DNA of 64,000 nt from Amycolatopsis antarctica (GCF_002262875.1 NZ_NKYE01000001.1:659704-723703), one strand, 5' to 3'. Shown: positions 1 through 8,305, counted from the stretch's first letter. Notes: generated by a model from the letters alone, not told the origin. Translations and numbers: made by a program.

Positions 1-2
1 CG

Positions 3-1967
3 GCGGTGCTGGTGCGCAGGCGCGCCGACATGGCGCCGATCGCGGCGGAGCTGCGGGAGCGCGGCCTGCCCGTCGAGGTGGTGGGCCTCGGTGGGCTGCT
101 CGACGAGCCCGAGGTCGCCGATCTGGTGAGCACCCTGCGCGTGCTGGCCGATCCGCTCGCGGGCACCGCGGCCGCCCGGCTGCTCACCGGCGCACGGTGG
201 CGCATCACCGCGGCCGACCTGGCCGCGTTGTGGCGCCGCGCGGCCGTGCTCGCCGGACCGCCGCCCGGTACGGAGTCCACAATGGACGAATCGGTGCTGT
301 TTGCCGAACGTGCCGAGCAGACCGGCCTGGTCGACGCGCTCGACGACCCGGGCGATCCGGCCCACTACTCCGCCGCCGGGTACCAGCGCGTCCGCACGCT
401 CGGCACCGAACTGCTGGCGCTGCGCAGGCGGCTCGACCAGTCGCTGCCGGAACTCGTCGCCGACGTGGAGCGCACCCTGCTGCTCGACGTGGAGACGCTG
501 GCCCGGCCCCAGCCCGCGGGCCGGGCGCATCTGGACGCCTTCGCCGACGTGGTCACCGAGTACGCCGAGAGTGCCCCGACGGCCACGCTCGCCTCCTTCC
601 TGGACTACCTGACCACCGCCACCCACGCCGAGGACGGCCTGCCGCCCGGCGAGGTCGAGGTGGTGCCGGACCGGGTGCAGGTGCTGACCGTGCACTCGGC
701 GAAGGGCCTGGAGTGGCAGGTCGTCGCCGTGCCGCACCTGGTCAACGACGTCTTCCCGGGCAAGCGCCGTTCGTCCTCGTGGCTCAAGACGGTCACCGCG
801 CTGCCCGCGGAACTGCGCGGGGACGCGGAGGACCTGCCCCCGCTCGAACTGACCGGCGGCGAGGACCGCAAAGAGGTCACCGACGCGCTGTCCGCCCACG
901 AGAAGGCGTTCGCCGAACGGCAGGCCGACGAGGAACGCAGGCTCTGCTACGTCGCGCTGACCCGCGCCGAGCGCACCCTGCTGACCTCAGGACACTGGTG
1001 GAACGAGAGCAGCGCCAAGCCGAAGGGGCCGTCACCGTTCCTCGTCGAGGTCAGCGAGGCGATCGCCGAGTCCGGCAACGGGGGCGTGGTCGCGCACTGG
1101 GAACCGGAACCCGAGGAGGACGCCGAGAATCCGCTCGTCGCCGACTCCCGTACCGCCCGGTGGCCGGTGGATCCGCTGGGGCGCAGGCGTTCCGGCGTGC
1201 TGGAAGGAGCCGAACTGGTCCGCGCCGAGATCGCGTCACCGTCCACAGTGGACGAACAGGGGGAGTCGAGCGAGGAGGACGGCGAGGCCGATCCGGACGG
1301 CTGGATCGCCGACACCGACGTGCTGCTCGCGGAGCGGGCCCGCGCCGCCGCCCAGGTGCAGGAGGTCACGCTGCCCGGGCATCTCTCGGTGAGCCAGCTC
1401 GTCGAGCTCGCCGCCGACCCGGCGAGCCTCGCCCGCAGGCTGCGGCGCCCGCTGCCCGCGCCGCCGAACACCTTCGCCCGCCGCGGCACCGCCTTCCACG
1501 GCTGGCTGGAACGGCGGTTCGGTGGCGAACGGCTCTTCGACCTCGACGACCTGCCCGGCGCCGCCGATCCCGGCGCCGCCCCGGACGTCGAGCTGGAAGC
1601 GCTCCAGCGCGCGTTCGAGCGCAGCGACTGGGCGCGGCGCACCCCGCGCGAGGTGGAGGTGCCGTTCTCCACCGACGTCGACGGTGTCACCGTGCGCGGC
1701 CGGATGGACGCGGTGTTCGCCGACTCCGACGGCGGCTGGACCGTCGTCGACTGGAAGACCGGTGCCATTCCGGACGCCGATCGCGCCCCGGCGCTGGCCG
1801 TGCAGCTCGCCGCCTACCGGCTGGCCTGGGCGGCGCTGTCCGGGACGCCGCTGGAGAAGGTGCGGGCGGCGTTCCACTACGTCCGCGCCGATCACACCGA
1901 ACGGCCGGTGGACCTGCTCGACGCCGACGGCCTGCGTGATCTGCTCCGCTCGGTGCCCGAGGGCTGA
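3..1967 (+). CDS. AdnA/AdnB-family UvrD-like helicase-nuclease, C-terminal part (5' end outside window)
   Basis: The reading frame runs in from the left edge, so the N-terminal ATPase half with Walker A is missing. What remains starts around helicase motif IV and carries motif V (TVHSAKGLEW, about nt 685-715) and motif VI (YVALTRA, about nt 949-969). A C-terminal PD-(D/E)XK nuclease domain follows, with GTAFH, MDAVF, VVDWKTG and QLAAY, so the nuclease residues look intact. This is the architecture of the actinobacterial AdnAB double-strand-break resection motor. Its place just upstream of a TrkA/RCK K+ channel and, further on, nudC matches the gene next to Rv3200c in M. tuberculosis. I cannot decide between AdnA and AdnB from the fragment. 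Confidence 0.9.
   Translation, partial: AVLVRRRADMAPIAAELRERGLPVEVVGLGGLLDEPEVADLVSTLRVLADPLAGTAAARLLTGARWRITAADLAALWRRAAVLAGPPPGTESTMDESVLFAERAEQTGLVDALDDPGDPAHYSAAGYQRVRTLGTELLALRRRLDQSLPELVADVERTLLLDVETLARPQPAGRAHLDAFADVVTEYAESAPTATLASFLDYLTTATHAEDGLPPGEVEVVPDRVQVLTVHSAKGLEWQVVAVPHLVNDVFPGKRRSSSWLKTVTALPAELRGDAEDLPPLELTGGEDRKEVTDALSAHEKAFAERQADEERRLCYVALTRAERTLLTSGHWWNESSAKPKGPSPFLVEVSEAIAESGNGGVVAHWEPEPEEDAENPLVADSRTARWPVDPLGRRRSGVLEGAELVRAEIASPSTVDEQGESSEEDGEADPDGWIADTDVLLAERARAAAQVQEVTLPGHLSVSQLVELAADPASLARRLRRPLPAPPNTFARRGTAFHGWLERRFGGERLFDLDDLPGAADPGAAPDVELEALQRAFERSDWARRTPREVEVPFSTDVDGVTVRGRMDAVFADSDGGWTVVDWKTGAIPDADRAPALAVQLAAYRLAWAALSGTPLEKVRAAFHYVRADHTERPVDLLDADGLRDLLRSVPEG
1241..1253. 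repeat. 13-bp palindrome GTCCACWGTGGAC in coding sequence
   Basis: GTCCACAGTGGAC inside the helicase-nuclease gene, read as Ser-Thr-Val-Asp. A one-mismatch copy (GTCCACAATGGAC) lies at 275-287 in the same gene, read Ser-Thr-Met-Asp. Confidence 0.8.
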
Positions 1968-2009
1968 GCGCCTGGCGGTGTTCCGGCCGTTGTCCCCGGC
2001 GGTTCCGGC

Positions 2010-2399
2010 TCAGGCCGAGTCGCGCACCCGCAGCGCCCAGGCGATCAGCGGCCACTGCAAGGGCACCCGCGCCCAGGCGATCACCCGGTGCGGCACGGGC
2101 TTGCCCTTGCGGTCGTAGTCGAGGGCCATCTTCACGTTGCCGGGGACGACGGCCACGAACAGCAGCGCGGCGGCCAGCCCGCCCAGTCGCCGCGTGCGCG
2201 GGATCGCGATGGCGGCGGCGATCCCCGCCTCGGCGGCGCCGGAGGCCTGCGTCCACTGCCGCCTGCTGCCGGGGAGCTGCTTGGGCACCATGTGGTCGAA
2301 CGAGCGGGGGCTGGCGAAGTGCAGGATGCCCGCCCCGGCGAGCAGCCCGGCCAGCAGGTGCGCGCGGCGACGGGAACGTACGTCGGATGTCTGGGCCAT
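2010..2399 (-). CDS. DoxX family membrane protein
   Basis: A 129-residue membrane protein with about four hydrophobic helices. The DoxX-type stretch PKQLPGSRRQWTQASGAAEA lies near residues 40-60. DoxX-like proteins are small quinone/redox-associated or uncharacterised membrane proteins, and no substrate can be assigned here. It is encoded on the opposite strand between the helicase-nuclease and the K+ channel, which are direct neighbours in mycobacteria, so it looks like a local insertion. The start is the ATG giving MAQTSDV. Fold assignment is fairly sure; function is unknown. Confidence 0.75.
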   Translation of the reverse strand: MAQTSDVRSRRRAHLLAGLLAGAGILHFASPRSFDHMVPKQLPGSRRQWTQASGAAEAGIAAAIAIPRTRRLGGLAAALLFVAVVPGNVKMALDYDRKGKPVPHRVIAWARVPLQWPLIAWALRVRDSA

Positions 2400-2585
2400 C
2401 ACCGCACCTTCGCACACCGGACGCCCCCGGCGGCGGTGGTCTTGGTCGCACTGCCGCGCGGGCGGATCGCCGCCGGAGGGCGCACGAACGCACGGTGGCG
2501 GCCCGGGTCGGCTACCATCCGCGACCGTGAGCGAAGTGGAGCACGGCCGGTGCCGGACGGCCCCGGCGGAGACCGGCACCCGGCG

Positions 2586-3671
2586 ATGGTGAGGGGTCTC
2601 AAGCGGGCGGTGCTGAACGATCGCATGGCCGATCAGCCCGACTACACGCTCGCCGGCGTCATCAAGATGCCGGAGACCTCGCTCAGCCCGATGCAGGCCA
2701 TCGGGCGACGGGTCATCGGTGCGCTGCTGGCCCTGTTCGCGACCGTGCTGATCGTCTACTTCGACCGGGACGGCTACCGCGACGTCAACGGTGACGGCCT
2801 CAGTTTCCTCGACGCCGTCTACTACGCCACGGTCTCGCTCTCGACCACCGGCTACGGCGACATCGCCCCGATGACGGACTCGGCCCGCTTCGTCAACGTC
2901 GTCGTCATCACCCCGCTGCGGGTGCTGTTCCTGATCGTGCTGGTCGGTACCACGCTGGAAGTGCTCACCGAGCGCTCCCGGCAGGCGTTCCGGATCCAGA
3001 AATGGAGGCACAAGGTGCGTGACCACGTGGTGGTCGTCGGTTTCGGCACGAAGGGCAGGGCGGCGGTGAAGACCCTGCTCGGCGACGACGCCGTGCAGCC
3101 CAATCACATCGTCGTGGTCGACACCGACCAGGCGGCGCTGGACGCGGCGGGCGCGCTGGGGCTGGTCACCGTGCACGGCTCGGCGACCCGCGCCGAGGTG
3201 CTGCGGGTGGCCGGGGTGCAGCGGGCGCGGGCGGTGGTGGTCGCGCCGAACCGCGACGACTCGGCCGTCCTGGTCACCCTCACCGCGCGCGAGCTGGCCC
3301 CGAAGGCACACCTCGTGGCGTCCGTGCGGGAGGCGGAGAACGTGCACCTGCTCAAGCAGTCCGGGGCGAACCAGGTGGTCATCTCCAGCGAGACGGCGGG
3401 CAGGCTGCTCGGCATGGCGACCTCCGCACCCGCGGTCGTGGACATGGTGGAGGACCTGCTCACCCCCGAGTCCGGCCTGGCGATCGCCGAGCGTCCGGTC
3501 GAACCGTCCGAGGAGGGCGGCTCGCCCCGGCACCTCGCCGACACCGTGCTCGGCCTGGTCCGCGACGGAACGCTGTACCGCATCGACGCTCCGCAGGCCG
3601 ACGCGATCGAGCCCGGCGACCGGCTGCTCTACGTCAAGAAGGTCACGCCGGTGGACAAGGTCGGCAAGTAA
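2586..3671 (+). CDS. Two-TM potassium channel with cytoplasmic RCK (TrkA-N) domain
   Basis: A 361-residue protein. Two N-terminal transmembrane helices (about residues 40-60 and 105-125) flank a pore loop with the K+ selectivity filter TTGYGD (about residues 86-91). An RCK/TrkA-N Rossmann domain starts at VVVGFGTKGR (about residue 150), and a TrkA-C-like end finishes the protein. This is the plan of MthK-like ligand-gated K+ channels and of Rv3200c, which also sits beside the AdnAB genes. The ATG at 2586 is used; an in-frame ATG at 2625 is an alternative. A possible 21-codon upstream ORF ends over this start codon. Confidence 0.9.
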   Translation: MVRGLKRAVLNDRMADQPDYTLAGVIKMPETSLSPMQAIGRRVIGALLALFATVLIVYFDRDGYRDVNGDGLSFLDAVYYATVSLSTTGYGDIAPMTDSARFVNVVVITPLRVLFLIVLVGTTLEVLTERSRQAFRIQKWRHKVRDHVVVVGFGTKGRAAVKTLLGDDAVQPNHIVVVDTDQAALDAAGALGLVTVHGSATRAEVLRVAGVQRARAVVVAPNRDDSAVLVTLTARELAPKAHLVASVREAENVHLLKQSGANQVVISSETAGRLLGMATSAPAVVDMVEDLLTPESGLAIAERPVEPSEEGGSPRHLADTVLGLVRDGTLYRIDAPQADAIEPGDRLLYVKKVTPVDKVGK

Positions 3672-3731
3672 CCGGTCACGGCTGCCGGTCCTCGGTGGGC
3701 ATCGGCGCTCCGATCTGCGACGATCGCTTCT

Positions 3732-4193
3732 GTGCGGCGGAATTCGGAAGGACGCGGGCGTCCACTGACGCTCGGCTGGGGTGCGCTCGGGATTCCGGCC
3801 GCCACCGGCGTCCTGGTGGTGCTGCTGGTCTGGCTGGTCGGGCCGGGCCTGTTCACGGCGAGCGCGGCGCAGGACGAGCAGGTCGCCAGGGCGACCGTGG
3901 ACGCACCCGTGTCCTGCACCGACGCCGGGGTCAGGGAGACCGTCCGGGTGACGGTCGACGGTTCCGAACGGATGGCCGAGCTCAGCGCCTGCGGGCACAC
4001 GCAGGGCGAGCAGGTGGACGTGGTCGTGCCTTCCGCCCCCGGCGAGGGTGAGCTGGACGTGCGGCTGTCCGACACCGAACGGGGGAATCAGGACGCGCGC
4101 AGGCCCGTCGGCATGTTCCTGGTGGCCGTGAGCTGCGCGGCGGGCGGGGCGTACGCCTTCCTGATGGTGCGCGGGCGCCGCCTGCGTGCCTGA
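3732..4193 (+). CDS. Hypothetical membrane protein with two TM segments
   Basis: A 153-residue protein starting at GTG. A helix near residues 18-43 is followed by an extracytoplasmic domain of about 75 residues containing two cysteines (VSCTDAG and LSACGHT) that could form a disulfide. A second helix lies near residues 126-146 and the short tail is basic. I recognise no family. It lies 60 bp after the K+ channel on the same strand, and the sequence just upstream (GACGAT then 7 nt to GTG) could be a near-leaderless promoter. Confidence 0.6.
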   Translation: MRRNSEGRGRPLTLGWGALGIPAATGVLVVLLVWLVGPGLFTASAAQDEQVARATVDAPVSCTDAGVRETVRVTVDGSERMAELSACGHTQGEQVDVVVPSAPGEGELDVRLSDTERGNQDARRPVGMFLVAVSCAAGGAYAFLMVRGRRLRA

Positions 4194-4208
4194 GGGTCGA
4201 GGACCGGG

Positions 4209-5351
4209 TCAGGCGACTTCGGCGGCCGGTGCGGCGAAGGTGTTGCAGTCGACGATCCGGTTGTCCTTGGCGCCCGCTCGCCACCACTGCGCGTAGTGCG
4301 CGTTCGTACCGTGGTCGCGGCTGCCGGAGGTGTTGTCTCCCCTGGTCTCCTGGTCGTCCCACGCCTTGTTGTACATGTCCCGGTCGATCGTTCCGCCCCG
4401 GTCCACGTGCGCGCCGAGGAACATGCCGGAGAAGCACTGGGCCTGCAGTTCCTTGCGGCGGGCCATTTCCATCCCGGCCTCGGTGTCCTGGCCGACCTGG
4501 TAGATCGCCTCCCAGGCGGCGTCCATCAGCCCGGCGACCTCCTGCACGTGGTGGCCGTACTCGTGGGCGAACAGCGAGAGATAGACGCCGGGATTGTTGC
4601 CGTACTGCTCGGTCTGCAGGCCGGCGAACGGCACGTACAGGTTGTTCTCGCAGTAGTAGGCGGCGGTGGCGATGCCGACCTCGATGGTGCCGCAGTCGGT
4701 CTGGAAGTTCGACCCGGTCGGGAAGTGCAGTGCGGGCGGGCTGAACGGCAGGTCGTAGGCCTCCAGGAACGGGCCCCAGGCGGCGTCCAGGCAGGTGCCC
4801 GCCGCGGTGAAGAACGCCTCGGCGGAGCCCTGGTCGCTGCGCCACGCGGGCAGCGAGCAGGCGAGGTTCTGCAGCCCGGCCTCGGCGTCGGCGAGGATCG
4901 GGTGGTCGGCGAGCTTGAGTACCTTCTGTTGCGATCGGGGTGCGTTCGCGGTGCTGGAGCGCTCCCGGGACGGGGTGCTGCTGGGGGTGCGCGAACCCGG
5001 CGGCGGACGCTCGGAGGTGGTCTCCGAGGTACCGGGTGCGGCGGTGGCCCCCGGTCCTGCCCGGTACCCGGCGTCGGCGACCTCGGATTCGCCGCCGGTC
5101 AGCGACACCACCACGATCACCCCGACGACCAGCAGGGCGACCGCGCTCACGCAGGCCGCGATCAGCGGACCGTTGCTCTTCTTCGGCGGAGCCCACTGGG
5201 CCTGTGGGGGGTACGCCTGGGGCGGCGGGAACTGGTGCGGGTGGGGCTGGTGCGGGTGGGGCTGGGGCGGGTGCTGCCGCTGGTACGGGCCGCCGGGGCC
5301 GGGCGCCTGCCGGTGGCCGTGCTGCCACGGATCCTGCGGCGGTTGCGTCAT
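4209..5351 (-). CDS. Neutral zinc metallopeptidase (YpfJ-like), membrane-anchored
   Basis: A 380-residue protein from ATG (MTQPPQDPWQHG). The N-terminal 65 residues are Pro/His/Gln-rich, followed by one transmembrane helix (about residues 75-97) and a Ser/Thr/Pro linker. The C-terminal peptidase domain holds the zinc motif HEYGHH (about residue 261). The domain matches the YpfJ/putative neutral zinc metallopeptidase family, which is widespread in actinobacteria but has no known substrate. The catalytic domain should lie outside the membrane. GGACAGG upstream of the ATG is the likely ribosome site; a longer frame to 5510 lacks support. Confidence 0.85.
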   Translation of the reverse strand: MTQPPQDPWQHGHRQAPGPGGPYQRQHPPQPHPHQPHPHQFPPPQAYPPQAQWAPPKKSNGPLIAACVSAVALLVVGVIVVVSLTGGESEVADAGYRAGPGATAAPGTSETTSERPPPGSRTPSSTPSRERSSTANAPRSQQKVLKLADHPILADAEAGLQNLACSLPAWRSDQGSAEAFFTAAGTCLDAAWGPFLEAYDLPFSPPALHFPTGSNFQTDCGTIEVGIATAAYYCENNLYVPFAGLQTEQYGNNPGVYLSLFAHEYGHHVQEVAGLMDAAWEAIYQVGQDTEAGMEMARRKELQAQCFSGMFLGAHVDRGGTIDRDMYNKAWDDQETRGDNTSGSRDHGTNAHYAQWWRAGAKDNRIVDCNTFAAPAAEVA

Positions 5352-5621
5352 CAGTCCTGTCCCGGGGTCGTCACTGCTGGCCGGGGACGCTGCGGGCAGG
5401 CCTCCCGGCGTCACGGGCACGTCCAGCATAACCAGCGGCCGGTGCGGCGATGGTGAACTGTGCGCGGATCGTCCCGTGGTGATCCCGGCGACAGGTGCGC
5501 ACCCGGGCACCGGGGCCGGTGCCTAGAGTGCCTGCATAGAGTGGTCGCTGACGGATTCGACGTCCGGGTGGATCCAGCACCGGCGATGCGTCCGGTGACG
5601 ACGAGAGGCAGGGCTTACGAC

Positions 5622-6446
5622 ATGACCGGCTCCGGCGGACCCGGTGTGATCCCGCTGCGTCCCCTCGCCATCGGCGAGATCCTCGAAGGCGCGATCGGCA
5701 CCATGCGCAGGCATCCCGGCCTGGTGTTCGGCGTGTCCTTCGTGATCGTCGCGCTGACTCAGCTCCTCGGACTGTTGCTGCTCGGCACCGTCTTCGAGGA
5801 CGCGCGCACCCTGCCGCCGCTGAGCGCGCAGCCCACGCCGGACGAGGCGCTGGCGCAGCTCGGGGCCTCGGTGCGGCTGCTGTCGCTGACCATGATCGTC
5901 ACCATTCCCTCGCAGACGCTGCTGTCCGGCTTCCTGACCGTGGTCGTCGGCAAGGCCGTCCTCGGCAAGCCGGTGAAGCTCGACGAGGTCTGGTCGGAGA
6001 CGCGGGCCCGGCTGCTGCCGCTGTTCGGGCTGACGGTCGTCTACACCGTGCTGGTCGGCGTCGGCGTGATCCTGTTCCTGGTGCCCGGTATCTGGATCGG
6101 GGTGCTGCTCGCGCTGGCGACCCCGGCGCTGGTGCTGGAGCGCGGCACGATCGGCGCGGCCGTCACCCGCTCCCGGCTGCTGGTCGCCGGCATGTGGTGG
6201 CGGGTGTTCGCCGTTCTCGCCGTGGCACTGGTGCTGGCCACCGTCGCGGGCATGGTGATCCAGTGGCCGTTCGACCTGCTGGCGGGCAACGGGTTCGGCG
6301 GTGCCGTGCTGTCCACCGTCGGCGGAACCGTGGCCGGTGCGATCACCCAGCCGTTCGCCGCTCTTGTCACCGCGCTCGTCTACCTGGACCAGCGGATGCG
6401 CAAGGAGAACATGCACCACCAGCTCACCCGCATCGCCGAGAGCTGA
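5622..6446 (+). CDS. Multi-pass membrane protein (glycerophosphodiesterase membrane-domain-like)
   Basis: A 274-residue protein from ATG (MTGSGGPGVIPLRPL). It opens with the actinobacterial signature IPLRPLAIGEILEGAIGTMR followed by about six hydrophobic helices, as in the membrane domain found next to GlpQ-type phosphodiesterases and in many uncharacterised actinobacterial proteins. There is no catalytic domain. AGGCAG lies upstream of the start, and two TAGAGT boxes at 5524 and 5537 could be -10 elements. Downstream it faces the repeat pair at 6470-6526 and a convergent small gene. Function unknown. Confidence 0.7.
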   Translation: MTGSGGPGVIPLRPLAIGEILEGAIGTMRRHPGLVFGVSFVIVALTQLLGLLLLGTVFEDARTLPPLSAQPTPDEALAQLGASVRLLSLTMIVTIPSQTLLSGFLTVVVGKAVLGKPVKLDEVWSETRARLLPLFGLTVVYTVLVGVGVILFLVPGIWIGVLLALATPALVLERGTIGAAVTRSRLLVAGMWWRVFAVLAVALVLATVAGMVIQWPFDLLAGNGFGGAVLSTVGGTVAGAITQPFAALVTALVYLDQRMRKENMHHQLTRIAES

Positions 6447-6469
6447 CCCCTCCCACCACTCGCCCACCA

Positions 6470-6526
6470 CCGCAATATGTCGACGTATTGCGGCGACGGC
6501 GACCGCAATATGTCGACGTATTGCGG
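6470..6526. repeat. Two-copy array of 24-bp near-palindrome (locus 1)
   Basis: Copies at 6470-6493 and 6503-6526 are identical and separated by 9 bp. Each has arms CCGCAATA and TATTGCGG around a GTCGAC centre, with one asymmetric position pair (T at position 9, G at position 16). The array sits between convergent genes (stop at 6446, and the end of a minus-strand gene at 6543). AT-rich arms stand out in this GC-rich DNA. The same unit recurs at three other loci in the window. Confidence 0.95.
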
Positions 6527-6542
6527 TCACGGTGCGCGATGG

Positions 6543-6752
6543 TCACGTCCGGGCGTGGTCCATCTCGTCCAGCACCTCGGTGGCGACGGCGACCAGGTTG
6601 CGCAGGCCGGACTCGCTGCACACCAGGTGCAGCGACGCCGTGCGCACGCCGAGTTCGAGTTGTCCCTCCTCGCCCACCAGTTCGCCGCTGATCGGGCAGT
6701 CGCCGTCGATCGCCGCCCATGCGTCGGTGGCGATGCCGTGGTTGGTGATCAC
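6543..6752 (-). CDS. Small hypothetical protein (69 aa)
   Basis: The start is a GTG (VITNHGIATDAWAAIDGDCP) with a strong GGAGGG ribosome site 6 nt upstream. It overlaps the preceding small gene by 4 bp (GTGA), so the two are translationally coupled. The product is acidic, has two cysteines and no membrane segment. I recognise no family. It is divergent from the XRE-DUF397 cassette and ends next to the 24-bp repeat pair. Coding is supported by the ribosome site, the coupling and codon use. Confidence 0.65.
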   Translation of the reverse strand: MITNHGIATDAWAAIDGDCPISGELVGEEGQLELGVRTASLHLVCSESGLRNLVAVATEVLDEMDHART

Positions 6753-7006
6753 CGGTGTCCCTCCGCCCGCTCGGGGCCGACGACGCCGGGGCCGACGACG
6801 CCGGGGCCGACGACGAGGTCGCGGATCGCGGCGCGCAGCCTGCCCGCCTGCAACGGGGTCAGCACCACGACCTCGCCGGACGGCCTGCCGAGTACGACGC
6901 GTTCCCGGTCCAGCGTCACCACCAGTTCGGTGCGATGACCATCGCCATCCCGGCACGGCACGCCGATCCCCGCGTGGATGCCGCGGAGGATTCGCTTGTT
7001 CCGCAT
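6749..7006 (-). CDS. Small hypothetical protein (85 aa)
   Basis: It starts at ATG (MRNKRILRGIHAGIGVPC) after a GGGGAGGG ribosome site. The C-terminal end has a short GPGVV repeat (GPGVVGPGVVGPERAEG), matching a three-fold ggccgacgacgcc DNA repeat near 6777-6815. No family is recognised. It forms a two-gene minus-strand unit with the 69-aa gene. Its leader contains a 13-bp inverted repeat at 7032-7073, so both this unit and the divergent XRE gene may be controlled there. Confidence 0.6.
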   Translation of the reverse strand: MRNKRILRGIHAGIGVPCRDGDGHRTELVVTLDRERVVLGRPSGEVVVLTPLQAGRLRAAIRDLVVGPGVVGPGVVGPERAEGHR

Positions 7007-7031
7007 GGGTTTCCCTCCCCGTGAGAGTTGG

Positions 7032-7073
7032 GCTCGTCCCGCGTTGCCCCTGCGAGAGCGACGCGGGACGAGC
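7032..7073. promoter_or_regulatory. 13-bp perfect inverted repeat between divergent units
   Basis: GCTCGTCCCGCGT at 7032-7044 is the exact reverse complement of ACGCGGGACGAGC at 7061-7073, with 16 bp between. It lies 26 bp upstream of the 85-aa gene start and 77 bp upstream of the XRE start. It could be an operator, or a leader hairpin in the minus-strand transcript. Most of its central part is the direct repeat that recurs at 8067-8084. Confidence 0.6.
7046..7063 (+). repeat. 18-bp direct repeat, copy 1
   Basis: The 18 bases GCCCCTGCGAGAGCGACG recur exactly at 8067-8084. The two copies bracket the XRE gene, one in the divergent promoter region and one at its stop codon just before the DUF397 ribosome site. 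Confidence 0.85.
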
Positions 7074-7109
7074 ATCGACGGGCGCGCCGCCGACTAACGA
7101 AACGTATCG

Positions 7110-7122
7110 AGGAAACATTCCT
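7110..7122. promoter_or_regulatory. Small inverted repeat upstream of XRE gene
   Basis: AGGAA (7110-7114) and TTCCT (7118-7122) are separated by 3 bp, in an AT-richer stretch 28 bp before the XRE start. It is a candidate autoregulatory operator or part of the promoter, on position alone. Confidence 0.3.
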
Positions 7123-7149
7123 GACGCCAGTTCCGTTAGAGTGACATTC

Positions 7150-8067
7150 ATGCGAGACCACGATCGGATGCGGGATGCTGGCCGGGTGCGAACCGAGAAC
7201 ACCCCCGCGAACGAACCCGTCTTCGAACCGGTCGGGCAGACGCTCCGCCGCCGCAAGCTGGGCAAGGAACTGAAACGTCACCGCGACGCGGCCGGGCTCA
7301 CCGTGCGCGAGGTGGCGCGGCTCGCCGGTTTCCAGCAGGGCACGATCAGCAAGATCGAGAACGGCAGGCAGACCATCCTGCCTCGCACGGCGAAGCTGAT
7401 CCTGCAAGCCTGCGACGTCGGCGCTCCCGACATGGACACCCTGCTGCGTTTCGCCGCCGAGAGCGACGACAGCGGCTGGTGGCTGACCTTCTCCGACACC
7501 ATGCCGGACTGGTTCGGCACCTACGTCGACCTGGAATCCGACGCGCGCACCATCTGGACCTACACCTCGGAACTCGTCGACGGTCTGTTGCAGACACCCG
7601 AGTACGCCGAGGCGATTACCCGGGCGACCTTTCCCGGCGTCAGTGCCGAGGAACTGCGCAGCGCGGTCGAGTTGCGGCAGGCCCGGCAGGCGCAGCTCGA
7701 CCGGTCGAATCCTCCGCAGCTCTCCGTTGTGCTCAACGAGGCGGTACTCCGTCGTCCGGTCGGTGGTCCCGAGGTGATGCGCGCCCAGTGCGAACGTCTG
7801 GTCCAGCTCGCGAAGCGGCCGAACATCACGGTGCGCGTGCTGCCGTTCGAGGCGGGCGCTCATCCTGGGATGAAGACGCCGTTCACCCTGCTGGGCTTCC
7901 CGGAGGGCTTCGCCGATCTGGACTGTGTCTACCTGGAGAACGCGAACGGCAGTGTCTGGCAGGAACGCCCGGCCGACATCGCGCACTACACCGACGTACA
8001 CGAGCGCCTGCAGAATCTCGCGCTGTCGCAGCGGAAGTCCGTCGCTCTGCTGGCTAGCCTGGACTAG
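7150..8067 (+). CDS. XRE-family regulator with DUF5753 domain
   Basis: A 305-residue protein. The helix-turn-helix covers about residues 38-70 (TVREVARLAGFQQGTISKIE), followed by the DUF5753 region opening with MPDWFGTYVDLE and GLLQTPEYAEA. This is the standard actinobacterial regulator that pairs with a DUF397 partner, and one follows 32 bp downstream. Such pairs behave like regulator/modulator cassettes tied to development and secondary metabolism. ATG 7150 is chosen as the first start; ATG 7168 or GTG 7186 are possible. The frame stays open far upstream, but that part shows no homology or ribosome site. Confidence 0.9.
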   Translation: MRDHDRMRDAGRVRTENTPANEPVFEPVGQTLRRRKLGKELKRHRDAAGLTVREVARLAGFQQGTISKIENGRQTILPRTAKLILQACDVGAPDMDTLLRFAAESDDSGWWLTFSDTMPDWFGTYVDLESDARTIWTYTSELVDGLLQTPEYAEAITRATFPGVSAEELRSAVELRQARQAQLDRSNPPQLSVVLNEAVLRRPVGGPEVMRAQCERLVQLAKRPNITVRVLPFEAGAHPGMKTPFTLLGFPEGFADLDCVYLENANGSVWQERPADIAHYTDVHERLQNLALSQRKSVALLASLD

Positions 8068-8084
8068 CCCCTGCGAGAGCGACG
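8067..8084 (+). repeat. 18-bp direct repeat, copy 2
   Basis: Exact copy of 7046-7063. It starts on the last base of the XRE stop codon and ends just before the GGAAGGAG ribosome site of the DUF397 gene. Confidence 0.85.
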
Positions 8085-8099
8085 GAAGGAGTTCTGGCG

Positions 8100-8300
8100 A
8101 TGCAGCCCGAGCTGTCCGATTTGGTATGGCGCAAGTCCAGTTTCAGTGGCGGCAACGGTCAGTGTGTGGAGGTGGCGGACGCCCCGGAGGGTGGCCGGTA
8201 TCTGCGGGACACCAAGGACCGGTCCCGTGCCGCGCATTTCTTCACCGATGCCGAGTGGCGCGCCTTCGTGCGCGGCGTGAAGGCAGGCGAGTTCGATTAG
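8100..8300 (+). CDS. DUF397 domain protein
   Basis: 66 residues with the family hallmarks WRKSSFSGGNGQCVEVA, YLRDTKD and EWRAFVRGVKAGEFD. DUF397 proteins are encoded directly after XRE/DUF5753 regulators in streptomycetes and relatives, and some act as antagonists or partners of the regulator. The GGAAGGAG site lies 9 nt before the ATG. It ends 5 bp before a strong hairpin terminator and closes the two-gene operon. Confidence 0.92.
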   Translation: MQPELSDLVWRKSSFSGGNGQCVEVADAPEGGRYLRDTKDRSRAAHFFTDAEWRAFVRGVKAGEFD

Positions 8301-8305
8301 GTCAC

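Noticed and set aside
2137..2592. A 151-codon + frame opposite the DoxX gene
   Set aside because: Low-complexity translation antisense to a convincing DoxX protein; only its final 21 codons are kept as a possible upstream ORF.
6477..6692. Peptides reading MSTYCG or QYVDVLR through the 24-bp repeats
   Set aside because: They arise only because repeats are read in frame across 33-bp units; loci have no ribosome sites or common downstream coding.
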